Source of the DNA: Acidobacteriota bacterium
GTDB lineage: Bacteria > Acidobacteriota > UBA6911 > JACOSC01
Length of the DNA stretch: 56,546 nt
Direction: 5' to 3'
Assembly (NCBI GenBank): GCA_016179055.1
Contig: JACOSC010000138.1
Coordinates: 1-56,546 of the forward strand
Shown here: positions 16,866 to 25,052 of the stretch, in pieces
How the letters are laid out: each line of letters starts with the position of its first letter
How positions within the stretch are numbered: the first letter of the stretch is position 1
Notes under the pieces: generated by a model
Database searches by the model: none
What the model was told of the DNA's origin: nothing
What the model saw: the letters and a program-made list of their open reading frames with translations, nothing else
Program-made: the position numbers and the translations under genes

Positions 16866-16958
16866 TAGCGGTACCGGCCCCGCACCGGGACTCTTGAGTT
16901 TGGTCATTGGCCACAGCCCCGCGCTATCCTTTCGTCCCTACCACTTCGAGCGAGCGCC
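16866..16958 (+). repeat. Family G block, copy 2
   Basis: Matches 1936-2037, including CATTGGCCACAGC and ACTTCGAGCGAG. In this copy the block directly follows a family B left end. In the other copy a family B right end lies further downstream, so G may be the interior of a longer B-type element. Confidence 0.5.
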
Positions 16959-17008
16959 CCGCCCAATGACTCTTGTACCCGCTGCGGGCCTTCGCATCCG
17001 GAGTAGCA

Positions 17009-17236
17009 ATGATTCCTTATTCGGATCACCACGCGGCGCGCCGGCTGAGCCTGCGGCGAATCCCGTTCAGCGGGCTGCTCCTCGGCCTACTCGCCGCCAC
17101 GCTGACCGGGGCACCTTCTGATTACCCCGCGTACGGGGATCCGCGGGTGGCCTTCCATGCTGGACGCTGGAACGCGGCCATCGCCGGCAGACAAGCGGCC
17201 ATTGCCCGGGATCCTACGGCGATCCTTACTTCTTGA
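17009..17236 (+). CDS. Doubtful small open frame
   Basis: 75 aa if real. GGAG lies 5 bp before ATG 17009. The sequence has a basic start, one hydrophobic stretch (IPFSGLLLGLLAATLTG, about residues 17-33), then a polar tail. I recognise no family. It lies among repeats and next to transposase remains, and base composition is more GC-rich than around it, so it may be a fragment of a lost gene. Confidence 0.22.
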   Translation: MIPYSDHHAARRLSLRRIPFSGLLLGLLAATLTGAPSDYPAYGDPRVAFHAGRWNAAIAGRQAAIARDPTAILTS

Positions 17237-17313
17237 ACTTCGTGCCCCACCGAGGTAGCGGCGGCGTCTCGCCGGCGCTACCTTGGCTTCTTTCTATTCT
17301 TGCCTGCCGGCGA

Positions 17314-17475
17314 ATGCGCGACAAATACATTCTGGTCAAGTCTCGGTGGAAGATCGAGCAAGACTATCAACAATAAAAAAAGAACTGAGATTGGCTATTA
17401 TGAAGGGCGGGATTGATCCGGCTGGGATTATCAAGTTACGTTGGTGAGGCTCACACGCGTTTTTTGTCACTCGAA
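17314..17475 (+). pseudogene. Transposase C-terminal remnant (IS701/IS4-like DDE)
   Basis: Read across stops and a frame change, this gives SRWKIEQDYQQ, then KELRL, then YYEGRD-stop-SGWDYQVTLVRLT. This matches the conserved C-terminal block of IS701/IS4-type transposases (RWxIExDYQxLKxELGLxHYEGRxWxGxHHHVTL). The E in WKIEQDY is the usual third catalytic residue. An in-frame stop at about 17374, a shift near 17380 and a second stop at about 17413 show it is dead. No terminal repeats were found. Confidence 0.6.
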
Positions 17476-17641
17476 ATACTTCGCAGCAAATAAACATTGA
17501 GTGCACTCCGCCACAGACGCGCCGTTAGCGTCAGCTCGTACTGATCCCGCGGACCGATGTTTGCGCTTTCTGCGGAGACGAAGCGGGTGAACTGTGAGGG
17601 CAGAGACTCTTAAGTAATTAACTGAGCCGTGCTGAAATTTA

Positions 17642-20434
17642 TTACCGTGGAGGTGTGGGCGAGATTTCTCCAAGGGGTGTAGTGGTGTATCGGTCAACTT
17701 GACCTTCCGTCAACGGTTCAACTCTTATGCGGGCGTCCGCGATAGAGCAGCCTTCGCCGGGTGGAAGGGCGAAGATCGGATTTAGATCGATTTCACTGAT
17801 TTCCGGGATCTCTTCGACCAATCGAGAAACACGAAGCAGTACTTCTTCAATCGCGGCTACATCTGCCGGCTGATGGCCGCGGTAGCCTTCGAGCAGGCGA
17901 TAGCCACGTATCTCTCGTACCATTTGTTTTGCATCATGGTCGGTAAGAGGTGTAATGCGAAACTGAACATCGCCGAGAATCTCCACATGAATTCCACCGA
18001 GCCCAAAGGCGACGAGGGGACCGAACAGGCGATCTTCCGTCATGCCGACCATTACTTCGACTCCGCGCGTAATCATCGGCTGCACCAAAACACCTTCCAT
18101 AGCTTCCAGTTTATTTTCCTCGGCCACACGATTGCGGATTTCGTGAAACGCTTTGCGCACCGCCGATTTATCTGCCAAATTCAATCGAACTGCGCCAATT
18201 TCCGTCTTATGGACAATTTGATGGGAAGCGAGTTTTACCGCCACGGGAAATCCAATCTTTTGCGCCAACTCAGCCGCCTCCTCAGAAGTACGGGCGACGC
18301 CGCAGGTCGGAACAGGAAGACCCATGGCCATCAACACAGCGCGGGTCTCTTCCGCGGTAAGCCAACCAGCCCCCCGCTCTGCGATGGCCCTATGGCAAGT
18401 CTCTCGGGCAAGCTCAGCATGAATATCAGCGAAGTCCGGAATGACTCCGACCGGCTGCTCCCGCCACTCCGCGTAAGTCGATACCTTGGAAAGAACTCCC
18501 GCGGCCGATTCGGGAAAAGCGTAAGTGGGAACGCTTTCGTGTTTCAAGACCAGCGGCATGCTGACTCCCTCTTCCGCCATCAAGCAGGTCAGAACCGGTT
18601 TTCCTTGGCCGCCGGATTGGCGGGAACCGGCCACGCCGTTGCGTATGCCCTCGATTACGCTCGGTGAATCGGCCGGGCTAATGGGAATGTATATCACAAC
18701 TAACGCATCAACCTCCTCAGCTCCTAAAACCGTCTCGATAGACCGGTGGTAATGCTCCGGCGTCGCTGAAGCAATCATGTCTATAGGATTTCCGACGCTG
18801 GCGGTTTTCGGGAGGAACTTTGACAACGCGGATTTTGTCTTGGAAGAGAGCTCCGGGACCACGAGCCCGCCTGCCTCGCAGGCATCCGCGCATAAAATGC
18901 CGGGACCTCCAGCATTAGTTACGATGGCTGTACGCCTTCCTCGAGGTAAAGGTTGCGTGCTCAGAGTGGCCGCCAGATCAAACATCTCGACCAGAGTTTC
19001 TGCGCGAATAACGCCGGTTTGACGAAATAGCGCATCAACCGCCACATCGCTTGCCGCTAAGGCCGCGGTATGAGATCCAGCGGCCCGCCGACCCGCCCGT
19101 GTTCTGCCGCCCTTGACAGCCACGATCGGCTTGACGCGGCTTACACGTCGGGCGATACGCGCAAACCTGCGCGGGTTGCCAAAAGACTCCAGGTAAAGCA
19201 GGATGACATCGGTACCGACGTCCTCTTCCCAGTATTGTAGGAGATCATTGCCTGAGACGTCAGTCTTGTTCCCAACACTGACGAAGGTCGATAGGCCTAA
19301 GTTTATGCGACGAGCATAGGACAAGATGGCCATGCCGAGCGCCCCACTTTGGGAAGACATGGCCACTTTTCCGGCGGGTGGGAAGACTGCCGAAAAAGTG
19401 GCGTTGAGCTGTACGGCGGGATCGGTGTTGAGAATGCCCATACAGTTGGGGCCCACCATGCGCATTCCCCGCTCGCGTATCCGTTCAACCAACTTCCGCT
19501 GCAGTTCGCGCCCTTCGGCATTGACCTCGGCAAACCCGGCGGTTATCACTACGACGGCCTTCACTCCCGCTGCCGCGGCGTCTTCGACGACCGACAACAC
19601 TTCGTCCCGCGGCACGGCAATGACGGCAAGGTCAACCGCTTCCGGCAATTGGCTGATGGATGGGTACGCCCTTCTTGATCCGACGACGCCGGCCTTTGAA
19701 TTCACAGGATAAATGGGGCCTTGAAATCGATTCGATTGTAGGGCTTCAAGGATGCGGTAACCAATGCTGTATGGGTTGCGCGAGGCGCCGACCACCGCTA
19801 CAGAGGCCGGCTGAAAGAACGGGCGCATCGAAGCGGTGGTAAATACGCGGTCTCGTATCTCAGAGCGGGCGACGCTTGTTTCAGTAGGCACAACCAAGAA
19901 ATCAGCCTCAACACAACCGTCCGAAATCTTTTCGTTTACATGAAAACCGGATCTGCGGAAAACTTCCAGCATGGCCTGGTTATCGGCATGAGTGAGCGCC
20001 CAAAATCGAACAATTCCGTGTCGCACGGCCAACAAAGCCAGGCGTTCCAGCAATAATGCGCCAATCCCCTTTCCGTGCAGAGAGTCATCGACGGTAACCG
20101 CCACTTCCGCCATCCGATCTTTCATCCATATATATGAGCCCGTGGCAATAATATGCGTGCTGCTCCCGTATGCGCGTGTGACGATGAGAGTTAGCCGCTG
20201 ACGCGGGTCAGTGTCGTCGCAAAGAGATTCGACCAGTTCTTCCTCCGGGACAGACATGGAGAAAAACCGTTGCCATTTGGAGTCGGGTGACAATCGGGAA
20301 AAAAACTCGTGTACGGCGGTCCGATCATCTGGGCGCGCCACACGAAGAACGGCTGTCGTTCCATCACGCAGAATAAGACGCCCCGCTTCCGCCGAATCCT
20401 GATAGGGCGTGGGCAAATATAGTGGTCGTACCAC
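17642..20434 (-). CDS. GNAT acetyltransferase fused to ADP-forming acyl-CoA synthetase
   Basis: About 930 aa. Residues (TTG-20473 numbering) 33-195 are a GNAT domain, 218-345 CoA-binding (SVAVVGASRNPYSIGYR), 360-500 a succinyl-CoA-ligase-like domain with the phospho-histidine motif GSHTAALA (H468), and about 690-925 an ATP-grasp domain. The layout is that of Pat-type protein acetyltransferases and of acetate-CoA ligases (ADP-forming); with an intact His it may still make ATP from acetyl-CoA. Start is uncertain: the frame opens at TTG 20473, but a perfect GAAGGAGGT lies inside it at 20455-20447. In-frame choices after it are ATT 20440 (7-bp spacing) and GTG 20434 (13 bp). The UspA gene upstream is on the same strand. 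Antisense frame 17873-18667 is a shadow. Confidence 0.92.
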   Translation of the reverse strand: MVRPLYLPTPYQDSAEAGRLILRDGTTAVLRVARPDDRTAVHEFFSRLSPDSKWQRFFSMSVPEEELVESLCDDTDPRQRLTLIVTRAYGSSTHIIATGSYIWMKDRMAEVAVTVDDSLHGKGIGALLLERLALLAVRHGIVRFWALTHADNQAMLEVFRRSGFHVNEKISDGCVEADFLVVPTETSVARSEIRDRVFTTASMRPFFQPASVAVVGASRNPYSIGYRILEALQSNRFQGPIYPVNSKAGVVGSRRAYPSISQLPEAVDLAVIAVPRDEVLSVVEDAAAAGVKAVVVITAGFAEVNAEGRELQRKLVERIRERGMRMVGPNCMGILNTDPAVQLNATFSAVFPPAGKVAMSSQSGALGMAILSYARRINLGLSTFVSVGNKTDVSGNDLLQYWEEDVGTDVILLYLESFGNPRRFARIARRVSRVKPIVAVKGGRTRAGRRAAGSHTAALAASDVAVDALFRQTGVIRAETLVEMFDLAATLSTQPLPRGRRTAIVTNAGGPGILCADACEAGGLVVPELSSKTKSALSKFLPKTASVGNPIDMIASATPEHYHRSIETVLGAEEVDALVVIYIPISPADSPSVIEGIRNGVAGSRQSGGQGKPVLTCLMAEEGVSMPLVLKHESVPTYAFPESAAGVLSKVSTYAEWREQPVGVIPDFADIHAELARETCHRAIAERGAGWLTAEETRAVLMAMGLPVPTCGVARTSEEAAELAQKIGFPVAVKLASHQIVHKTEIGAVRLNLADKSAVRKAFHEIRNRVAEENKLEAMEGVLVQPMITRGVEVMVGMTEDRLFGPLVAFGLGGIHVEILGDVQFRITPLTDHDAKQMVREIRGYRLLEGYRGHQPADVAAIEEVLLRVSRLVEEIPEISEIDLNPIFALPPGEGCSIADARIRVEPLTEGQVDRYTTTPLGEISPTPPR

Positions 20435-20600
20435 GGGAATCTTTTGACCTCCTTCAGAAGGTACAACTTTCAACAGCCATGCAGTTCATTTCGTGGCTAT
20501 CGTTGCCAATGTTGCAAACACCTAAGAAATACCCGCGTATGTCCATCGATGTTCTCTCCAAATTGCGCTCCGGTCAAAGGCAACCGGACGGATCAATCTT

Positions 20601-21503
20601 TCAAGTTTCCCCCTTTCGTCCGCGAATTGTCAAGACCGGACAATGCACCTCCTTTATCACGCGATAGGTTGTGGAACCGAACAGCGTGGAGCCGATAGCG
20701 CGATGGCCAACAACACCCATGATAACAAGGTCGGCAGCAATACTGAGGGCCGTATGCGTTATTTCGCGATAAGGGTGGCCAATCTTGGCGATGGGCTTTA
20801 TCGAATACTTTGACCAGAGCTCATCAGGAACCATATTGCGCAGCCGCCTTCGGGAAGCCTCCATCTCTCTTTCTTCGTAATGGGCCGGATCATAGGCGAA
20901 CCCCGCCAGTTCCGGCTTAGCTAGGTGATCAATCACGTGCAGTAAGTACAATTCCGATTGATAATCCTCGACAAAGGACAGCGCAAATTCCAAGGCCCGT
21001 AAGGAATGATCAGAGTAGTCGACCGCCGTCAAGACTCTCTGAAACTCCAAGGGTCGAGGCGGCGCGTGCTCCAAATGACAGACGGTTAAAACCGGGCATT
21101 GTGCCTTCTTCACAATCTGCTCGGCTACGGAACCGATCACCAATCGTCCGAGACCCTTGCGTCCATGGCTACCCATCACAATTAAATCCACATCTTTTTC
21201 CTTGGCGGTCTTCAAGATCTCAGCGGCTGTGCTCCCCTTTCCGAGAATCGTAGTGGCCGATATTTCCGGCCCGATACTCAGTTGCAGCCTTTCGATAACA
21301 TCTCTTTCATACGCTTCCCGCATCGATTGGAAGTCGGTGAGTGATCCGTAAACGTCCGGGACCATAGTAAGGACATCTTCCATGACATGCTGAATGAATA
21401 GTGTTGCTTTAAATCGAATGGAAAGATCGGCGGCATATTTAAGGGCCTTCTCGGAATACTCTGAAAAATCGGTTGGACATAATACTCTCTTAATGTTTAA
21501 CAT
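20601..21503 (-). CDS. Tandem UspA-domain universal stress protein
   Basis: 300 aa. The open frame reaches 21740, but AAGGAG (21513-21518) and homology both point to ATG 21503. Two Usp domains: about 1-145, ending GSHGRKGLGRLVIGSV, and about 155-300, ending GVVGHRAIGSTLFGST. Both have the G-x2-G-x9-G-S/T ATP-binding pattern, so both may bind nucleotide. Cytoplasmic. The gene leads into the GNAT-ACD ligase gene 130-170 bp downstream on the same strand, and another tandem-Usp gene diverges from it. Confidence 0.92.
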   Translation of the reverse strand: MLNIKRVLCPTDFSEYSEKALKYAADLSIRFKATLFIQHVMEDVLTMVPDVYGSLTDFQSMREAYERDVIERLQLSIGPEISATTILGKGSTAAEILKTAKEKDVDLIVMGSHGRKGLGRLVIGSVAEQIVKKAQCPVLTVCHLEHAPPRPLEFQRVLTAVDYSDHSLRALEFALSFVEDYQSELYLLHVIDHLAKPELAGFAYDPAHYEEREMEASRRRLRNMVPDELWSKYSIKPIAKIGHPYREITHTALSIAADLVIMGVVGHRAIGSTLFGSTTYRVIKEVHCPVLTIRGRKGET

Positions 21504-21972
21504 TTCTGTACTTCTCCTTTCTTCGGCCATTCCGGCCGATAAAATAGGCAGTCCCATCAAAGAGAATGAAATGTCGTCCCAGTCAACTTCTCTGCCCAGC
21601 GCCGGCTTAAGGCAGTATCTCAAAGTCTTAAAAGGCTCGTGGCCTTTACTTAAGCGAATTAGCGCCCATGGCGCAGCACCTCGCTTTCTCGTATTAATCA
21701 AGACACATTCCATACCGAACAATTTTGCTAGGCAACTCAATCAAAAATCAAAGGTTCACCGTCGCCGGTTATTACCATAAATACACTTGTTTGAAGCGTC
21801 GGGTTATTTAGCCATCGCATCGGGAACTGTCACCCGTGAGTAGCATGGCGGATTGCGTCTGAGGCGTCGCTCAAGTGAATCTCTTACAGCCATTTCGCTG
21901 GGTTTTCCAGAGTGTCGCTCAAGTGAACATGTCTTGCTTAAATAAGAAATACTGTAAGAAGACACTCAGCGA
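21504..21972. other. Divergent regulatory region between two Usp genes
   Basis: 470 bp. It carries a 14-bp direct repeat (21866-21879 and 21914-21927). No gene seen; the open frame extending the minus-strand Usp gene lacks Usp homology here. Confidence 0.55.
21866..21927 (+). promoter_or_regulatory. Direct repeat GTCGCTCAAGTGAA, candidate operator
   Basis: GTCGCTCAAGTGAA occurs at 21866-21879 and again at 21914-21927, start to start 48 bp (between four and five helical turns), 46-107 bp upstream of the plus-strand Usp gene. Two exact 14-bp copies this close in a divergent promoter suggest a binding site for a regulator. Confidence 0.4.
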
Positions 21973-22899
21973 ATGGAGCCTATGATGGTTAGAATAAGTC
22001 GCCTACTAGTTGCCACGGATCTTTGCCCGAATCATGGACCCGCCTTGAAATATGCGATCTCGTTGGCGCGCCGCTATGATGCTGACCTCTTTATTCAGCA
22101 CATCATTCCTGATCTCTTTACTAGATTTCCACATTGGGCGACCATCATCGACGTCGGACAGGCACAGCAGCAAATGCACGAGTCTGTGTCCGCACAACTG
22201 CGTCAGTGGGTGCCTGAGAGCATGCGCGCTGAGCTGGAGATAAAGGAAATTGTCGGAAAAGGCAGTCCGGCCGACGAGATCATTCGTTTCGCCGCTGAGA
22301 ATGCCATTGATTTGATCATCATCGGAACTCGCACGCGCAAAAGGACGGAGTCTGCTTTCCTAGGTTCCGTAACCGAACGTGTGATTCGTGGAGCACCTTG
22401 CCCCGTACTCACTATACCTCCCCATTCGACAGAAGCTGCGGTTCCCGCAGATATCATTCACCCGATTCAGTTGCGAGCCATTCTTTTTCCCACGGACTTC
22501 TCCAATTATTCGCAGCGTGCGCTCGATTACGCTATCGCTCTTAGCGATGAGTACAATTCTAAACTAATACTTCTTTCCGTGGTGGAATACGCGAATGCTA
22601 TTCAGTACGAGATGGAACGCGCCAACCTGGCGCACAACATAAATGCCATCATACGTTGGTCCGAAATGCAACTCAATAAAATCATCCCGGCCGATCTTGG
22701 GAAGCGGCTTCGATGTGAAATGCAAGTTCTTCAAGGATCGCCTTACCAGGAGATTCTCAAGGCGGCGGATGATCACCATGTCGACTTGATTGTCATGGGC
22801 ACCCACGGCTGGAGCGCCATACGGAGATTCTTCCTGGGGACTACTACCGAGAAAGTAATTCGTCAGGCGTCTTGTCCAGTGCTGACGGTCAAATTTTAA
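21973..22899 (+). CDS. Tandem UspA-domain universal stress protein
   Basis: 308 aa. Domain 1 covers about 5-155 and domain 2 about 165-308. Domain 2 has the full nucleotide pattern (GTHGWSAIRRFFLGTT). Domain 1 reads GTRTRKRTESAFLGSV, with the second Gly changed to Thr, so nucleotide binding there is doubtful. The open frame starts at ATG 21973, but GGAG at 21975-21978 fits ATG 21985 (MVRISRLLVATDL) better. Followed after 42 bp by the DksA-like gene. Confidence 0.92.
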   Translation: MEPMMVRISRLLVATDLCPNHGPALKYAISLARRYDADLFIQHIIPDLFTRFPHWATIIDVGQAQQQMHESVSAQLRQWVPESMRAELEIKEIVGKGSPADEIIRFAAENAIDLIIIGTRTRKRTESAFLGSVTERVIRGAPCPVLTIPPHSTEAAVPADIIHPIQLRAILFPTDFSNYSQRALDYAIALSDEYNSKLILLSVVEYANAIQYEMERANLAHNINAIIRWSEMQLNKIIPADLGKRLRCEMQVLQGSPYQEILKAADDHHVDLIVMGTHGWSAIRRFFLGTTTEKVIRQASCPVLTVKF

Positions 22900-22941
22900 G
22901 CGCTATTCGTTGTGTGAGAAATCGATTACGTCGAGGCAACT

Positions 22942-23397
22942 ATGAACAGAACGGACCTATTGCGTTATAAGCGGAAGCTAAACTTGGCTGTGCGGAATTT
23001 GGAAAGCTCCCTGGCCGCCAATTTCATGGAACTATTAACTCCAAGAGACAGTAACCCTGTCGACTTGGAGGAGCGCGCCGAACAAGATTTCGAACAAGAG
23101 CGCATTCTTCAAGTATGCCAAGAAAAAAGCCGTCGATACAAAGCAATCTTGCGGGCCCTGGCTCGAATAAACAGTGCTACTTTTGGGCAGTGCCAGAACT
23201 GTGGCAAGGGGGTAGGCAAGAAGCGGCTGGAGACGATCCCCTGGACAGAATTCTGTCTAAGGTGTCAAACGCAATGCGATGAACTAAACCACCATCGGCT
23301 GGAAGCTGGCAGATTTGGGCAACGGCTGAAAGCCTGGCGGCGCTTCCTGCCTCGCTTAGAAAGAGAAGGCTTTCGCAGACGCTGCCGAGACTTGTAA
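22942..23397 (+). CDS. DksA/TraR-type C4 zinc-finger protein
   Basis: 151 aa. An N-terminal helical part (about 1-85) is followed by a C4 zinc finger: CQNC at about 91-94 and CLRC at about 116-119, with GKGVGKKRLETIPWTEF between. The tail is long and very basic (about 130-151). DksA-family proteins bind the secondary channel of RNA polymerase and act with ppGpp. The acidic coiled-coil tip DxxDA of true DksA is not visible, so it is better called DksA/TraR-like. Likely co-transcribed with the Usp gene. Confidence 0.85.
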   Translation: MNRTDLLRYKRKLNLAVRNLESSLAANFMELLTPRDSNPVDLEERAEQDFEQERILQVCQEKSRRYKAILRALARINSATFGQCQNCGKGVGKKRLETIPWTEFCLRCQTQCDELNHHRLEAGRFGQRLKAWRRFLPRLEREGFRRRCRDL

Positions 23398-23521
23398 AAG
23401 AATCCGCGCGTCACCTTGTCAGGGGAGGGGACTTATCCCAAGGCCGCCATTTGTAGCGATTACATTCTAAAACCGGCATGTAGCGCAGAGGAGGTTTGAC
23501 AGTGGATCCAGGGAGAACATC

Positions 23522-23848
23522 ATGAGACGGATCTTGAAAATGAACCGCGCCCGTGTGGCGCATTGGATCGCGTACGCTCTGGCCGCTGTCACCGTTGCGG
23601 CCATATGGACGCCCTTTGGCCTGCTCGCTGGACTCATTACCCTTTACCTCCTGGTATTAGGCACTACGGTGTGGGTATTTATGGATAAGTTCCATTCGCG
23701 CGCCCTGCGCTGTTCTTCGTGTTCTTTCTATGAGACACGGGACGAGGTGACGGGCAAGTGTTCGTTGAAACAGAAAATCGCGTGGTCAAATGCGAGCGTG
23801 TGCGAGGAATTTGTGATAAAGGATTTAGCAAAGCCATCCCATGCTTAA
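23522..23848 (+). CDS. Small membrane protein with a four-Cys C-terminal domain
   Basis: 108 aa. Two membrane helices (about 14-32 and 34-54) are followed by a short soluble domain with cysteines in the order CSSC, GKC and VCEEF (C63, C66, C80, C93). The spacing C-x2-C-x13-C-x12-C suggests one zinc or iron-sulfur site. GGGAG lies 7 bp before the ATG. Family not recognised. It follows the Usp and DksA-like genes on the same strand. Confidence 0.7.
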   Translation: MRRILKMNRARVAHWIAYALAAVTVAAIWTPFGLLAGLITLYLLVLGTTVWVFMDKFHSRALRCSSCSFYETRDEVTGKCSLKQKIAWSNASVCEEFVIKDLAKPSHA

Positions 23849-24503
23849 GAGACGGTGGCTTGGGCGCGACCACTCGAAATGTTCCGTGTCACCGCTTGAT
23901 GGATTAGGCCGAGCATTCCATGTGTGACGCTTTCCTACGATGATTGCCAGGATCGATTCGTCGAGCCAAGCGGTGATTACTTGGTTGCGGATATGCCGTA
24001 TATCCTTAATCTGATTCGGCGTTAAGAACGAACGAAGGATTGCGGAAAATAATCCGCTGAAAAGGATCAGCAATATTAATGACCGAGAGGACGTTGTTAC
24101 CCTAACCCGGACAAGCCGGAACCCAACAGACAACATGAATAAAGGTCCGAAAGGCACTTCCTGAAAATATTTTGCCCGTTTCAGAATCCCAACGGGATTC
24201 CGTCTCAAAGCCCAGGGTTGGCCGCAACCCCTTTGGGATGGTTTTCGCGCTCCGCCGCGAATCGTTACGGAGCCCCGGCAGAATTGGACTGTTCCATCGG
24301 CAGTCTGGAGTAATCTCGTTCTATTCGTAAGCAAGCCTGCCTGACGAGGCCATTGGCAGCCAAAACGGCTCTTCCTGGATCGGGTCATTTGGCGTCCCTC
24401 TTGGGCTCACTGCCCCGAATACGCATTTGGCATTGGACTACGACGACGGTCCAGGAGCACGTATGTAGTTCTATGGTTTAAATTTATATAACTATGGGGC
24501 AGT

Positions 24504-24540
24504 CGGCATAACTTTTGCTATTGCAGCGCAACGTTATGCC
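24504..24540 (+). promoter_or_regulatory. Possible sigma-54 promoter within a palindrome
   Basis: CGGCATAACTTTTGCT (24504-24519) keeps the essential GG-N10-GC of sigma-54 promoters and the TTGC box. The same bases form the left arm of an inverted repeat (GGCATAACTTTTGC with GCGCAACGTTATGCC, 24505-24540). It points toward the kinase gene, 510 bp away, and a family A element lies between. Confidence 0.35.
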
Positions 24541-24776
24541 GTATCGAGCGTTGGGGAACCAACTGAGCGGCCTGGGAAAAACAATAAAGGATGGATCTGA
24601 GAAGGTAAGAAGTACCTGGCGTGGAATAGACATGAAGCCTTCTCACTTTTCTTCATCGTTCATTACTATTTTTTTATAGCGGTGGGTAATGGCTACCAAG
24701 AATCCTAATTGTATAGTGGCCACAGGCACTTTCTCACCAGTGTTCTATATGTAAGTCCCTATTATTGTGCAGTTCA

Positions 24777-24908
24777 TATTACCTGAATTTTGCACGAGAA
24801 TCACCAGGATCGTCTGGAAACAAGGCTTCAGCGTTGTTTTACGCTGATTAGCTGAGAACGCACAGTCATCGCTAAGTTACCCTCCGTGGTGATGATCGTC
24901 CGTGCAAA
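24777..24908 (+). repeat. Repeat family A, copy 2
   Basis: Identical over 132 bp to the reverse complement of 16-147. No target duplication could be assigned. It lies between the possible sigma-54 promoter and the sensor kinase gene. Confidence 0.8.
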
Positions 24909-25052
24909 AATTTTTACTTGTCCCCCTTCACCCCCTCCCTGCTCCGGCAGGGAGTGGGGTCCCTCAATTTTATCCATTAAAAAACTCGACGCCGACGCCT
25001 AGTAAGGGTATGATGTTATCTTACTGAACCCAACCAGGCAGGTTAAAAATTT

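Larger units (their letters stand above)
16740..17641. other. Spacer with promoter, repeats and transposase remains
   Basis: About 900 bp. From left to right: the promoter of the efflux cluster, a left family B end, a family G block, a doubtful small frame (17009-17236), a GGTAGCG/CGCTACC hairpin near 17255-17283, and a decayed transposase end (17314-17475). No intact gene is certain. Confidence 0.6.
23849..25052. other. 1.2-kb spacer before the sensor kinase
   Basis: Holds a GGGATTCCGT/GGTTGGCCGCAACC-type repeat block near 24185-24260, a possible sigma-54 promoter (24504-24519) inside a palindrome, and a family A copy (24777-24908). The minus-strand frame 23825-24388 has one hydrophobic stretch (LILLILFSGLFSAIL) but no ribosome binding site and reads through repeat DNA; I do not call it. 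Confidence 0.55.

Noticed and set aside
17873-18667. 264-codon plus-strand frame
   Set aside because: Antisense to the ATP-grasp part of the GNAT-ACD ligase gene; no domain of its own.
21504-21740. N-terminal extension of the minus-strand Usp protein
   Set aside because: No Usp homology before MLNIKRVLCPTDFS, and AAGGAG precedes that ATG.
23825-24388. 187-codon minus-strand frame with one hydrophobic stretch
   Set aside because: Half of it reads a repeat block, no ribosome binding site before any ATG, and it overlaps the end of the convergent gene. A short real peptide starting at 24136 cannot be fully excluded.
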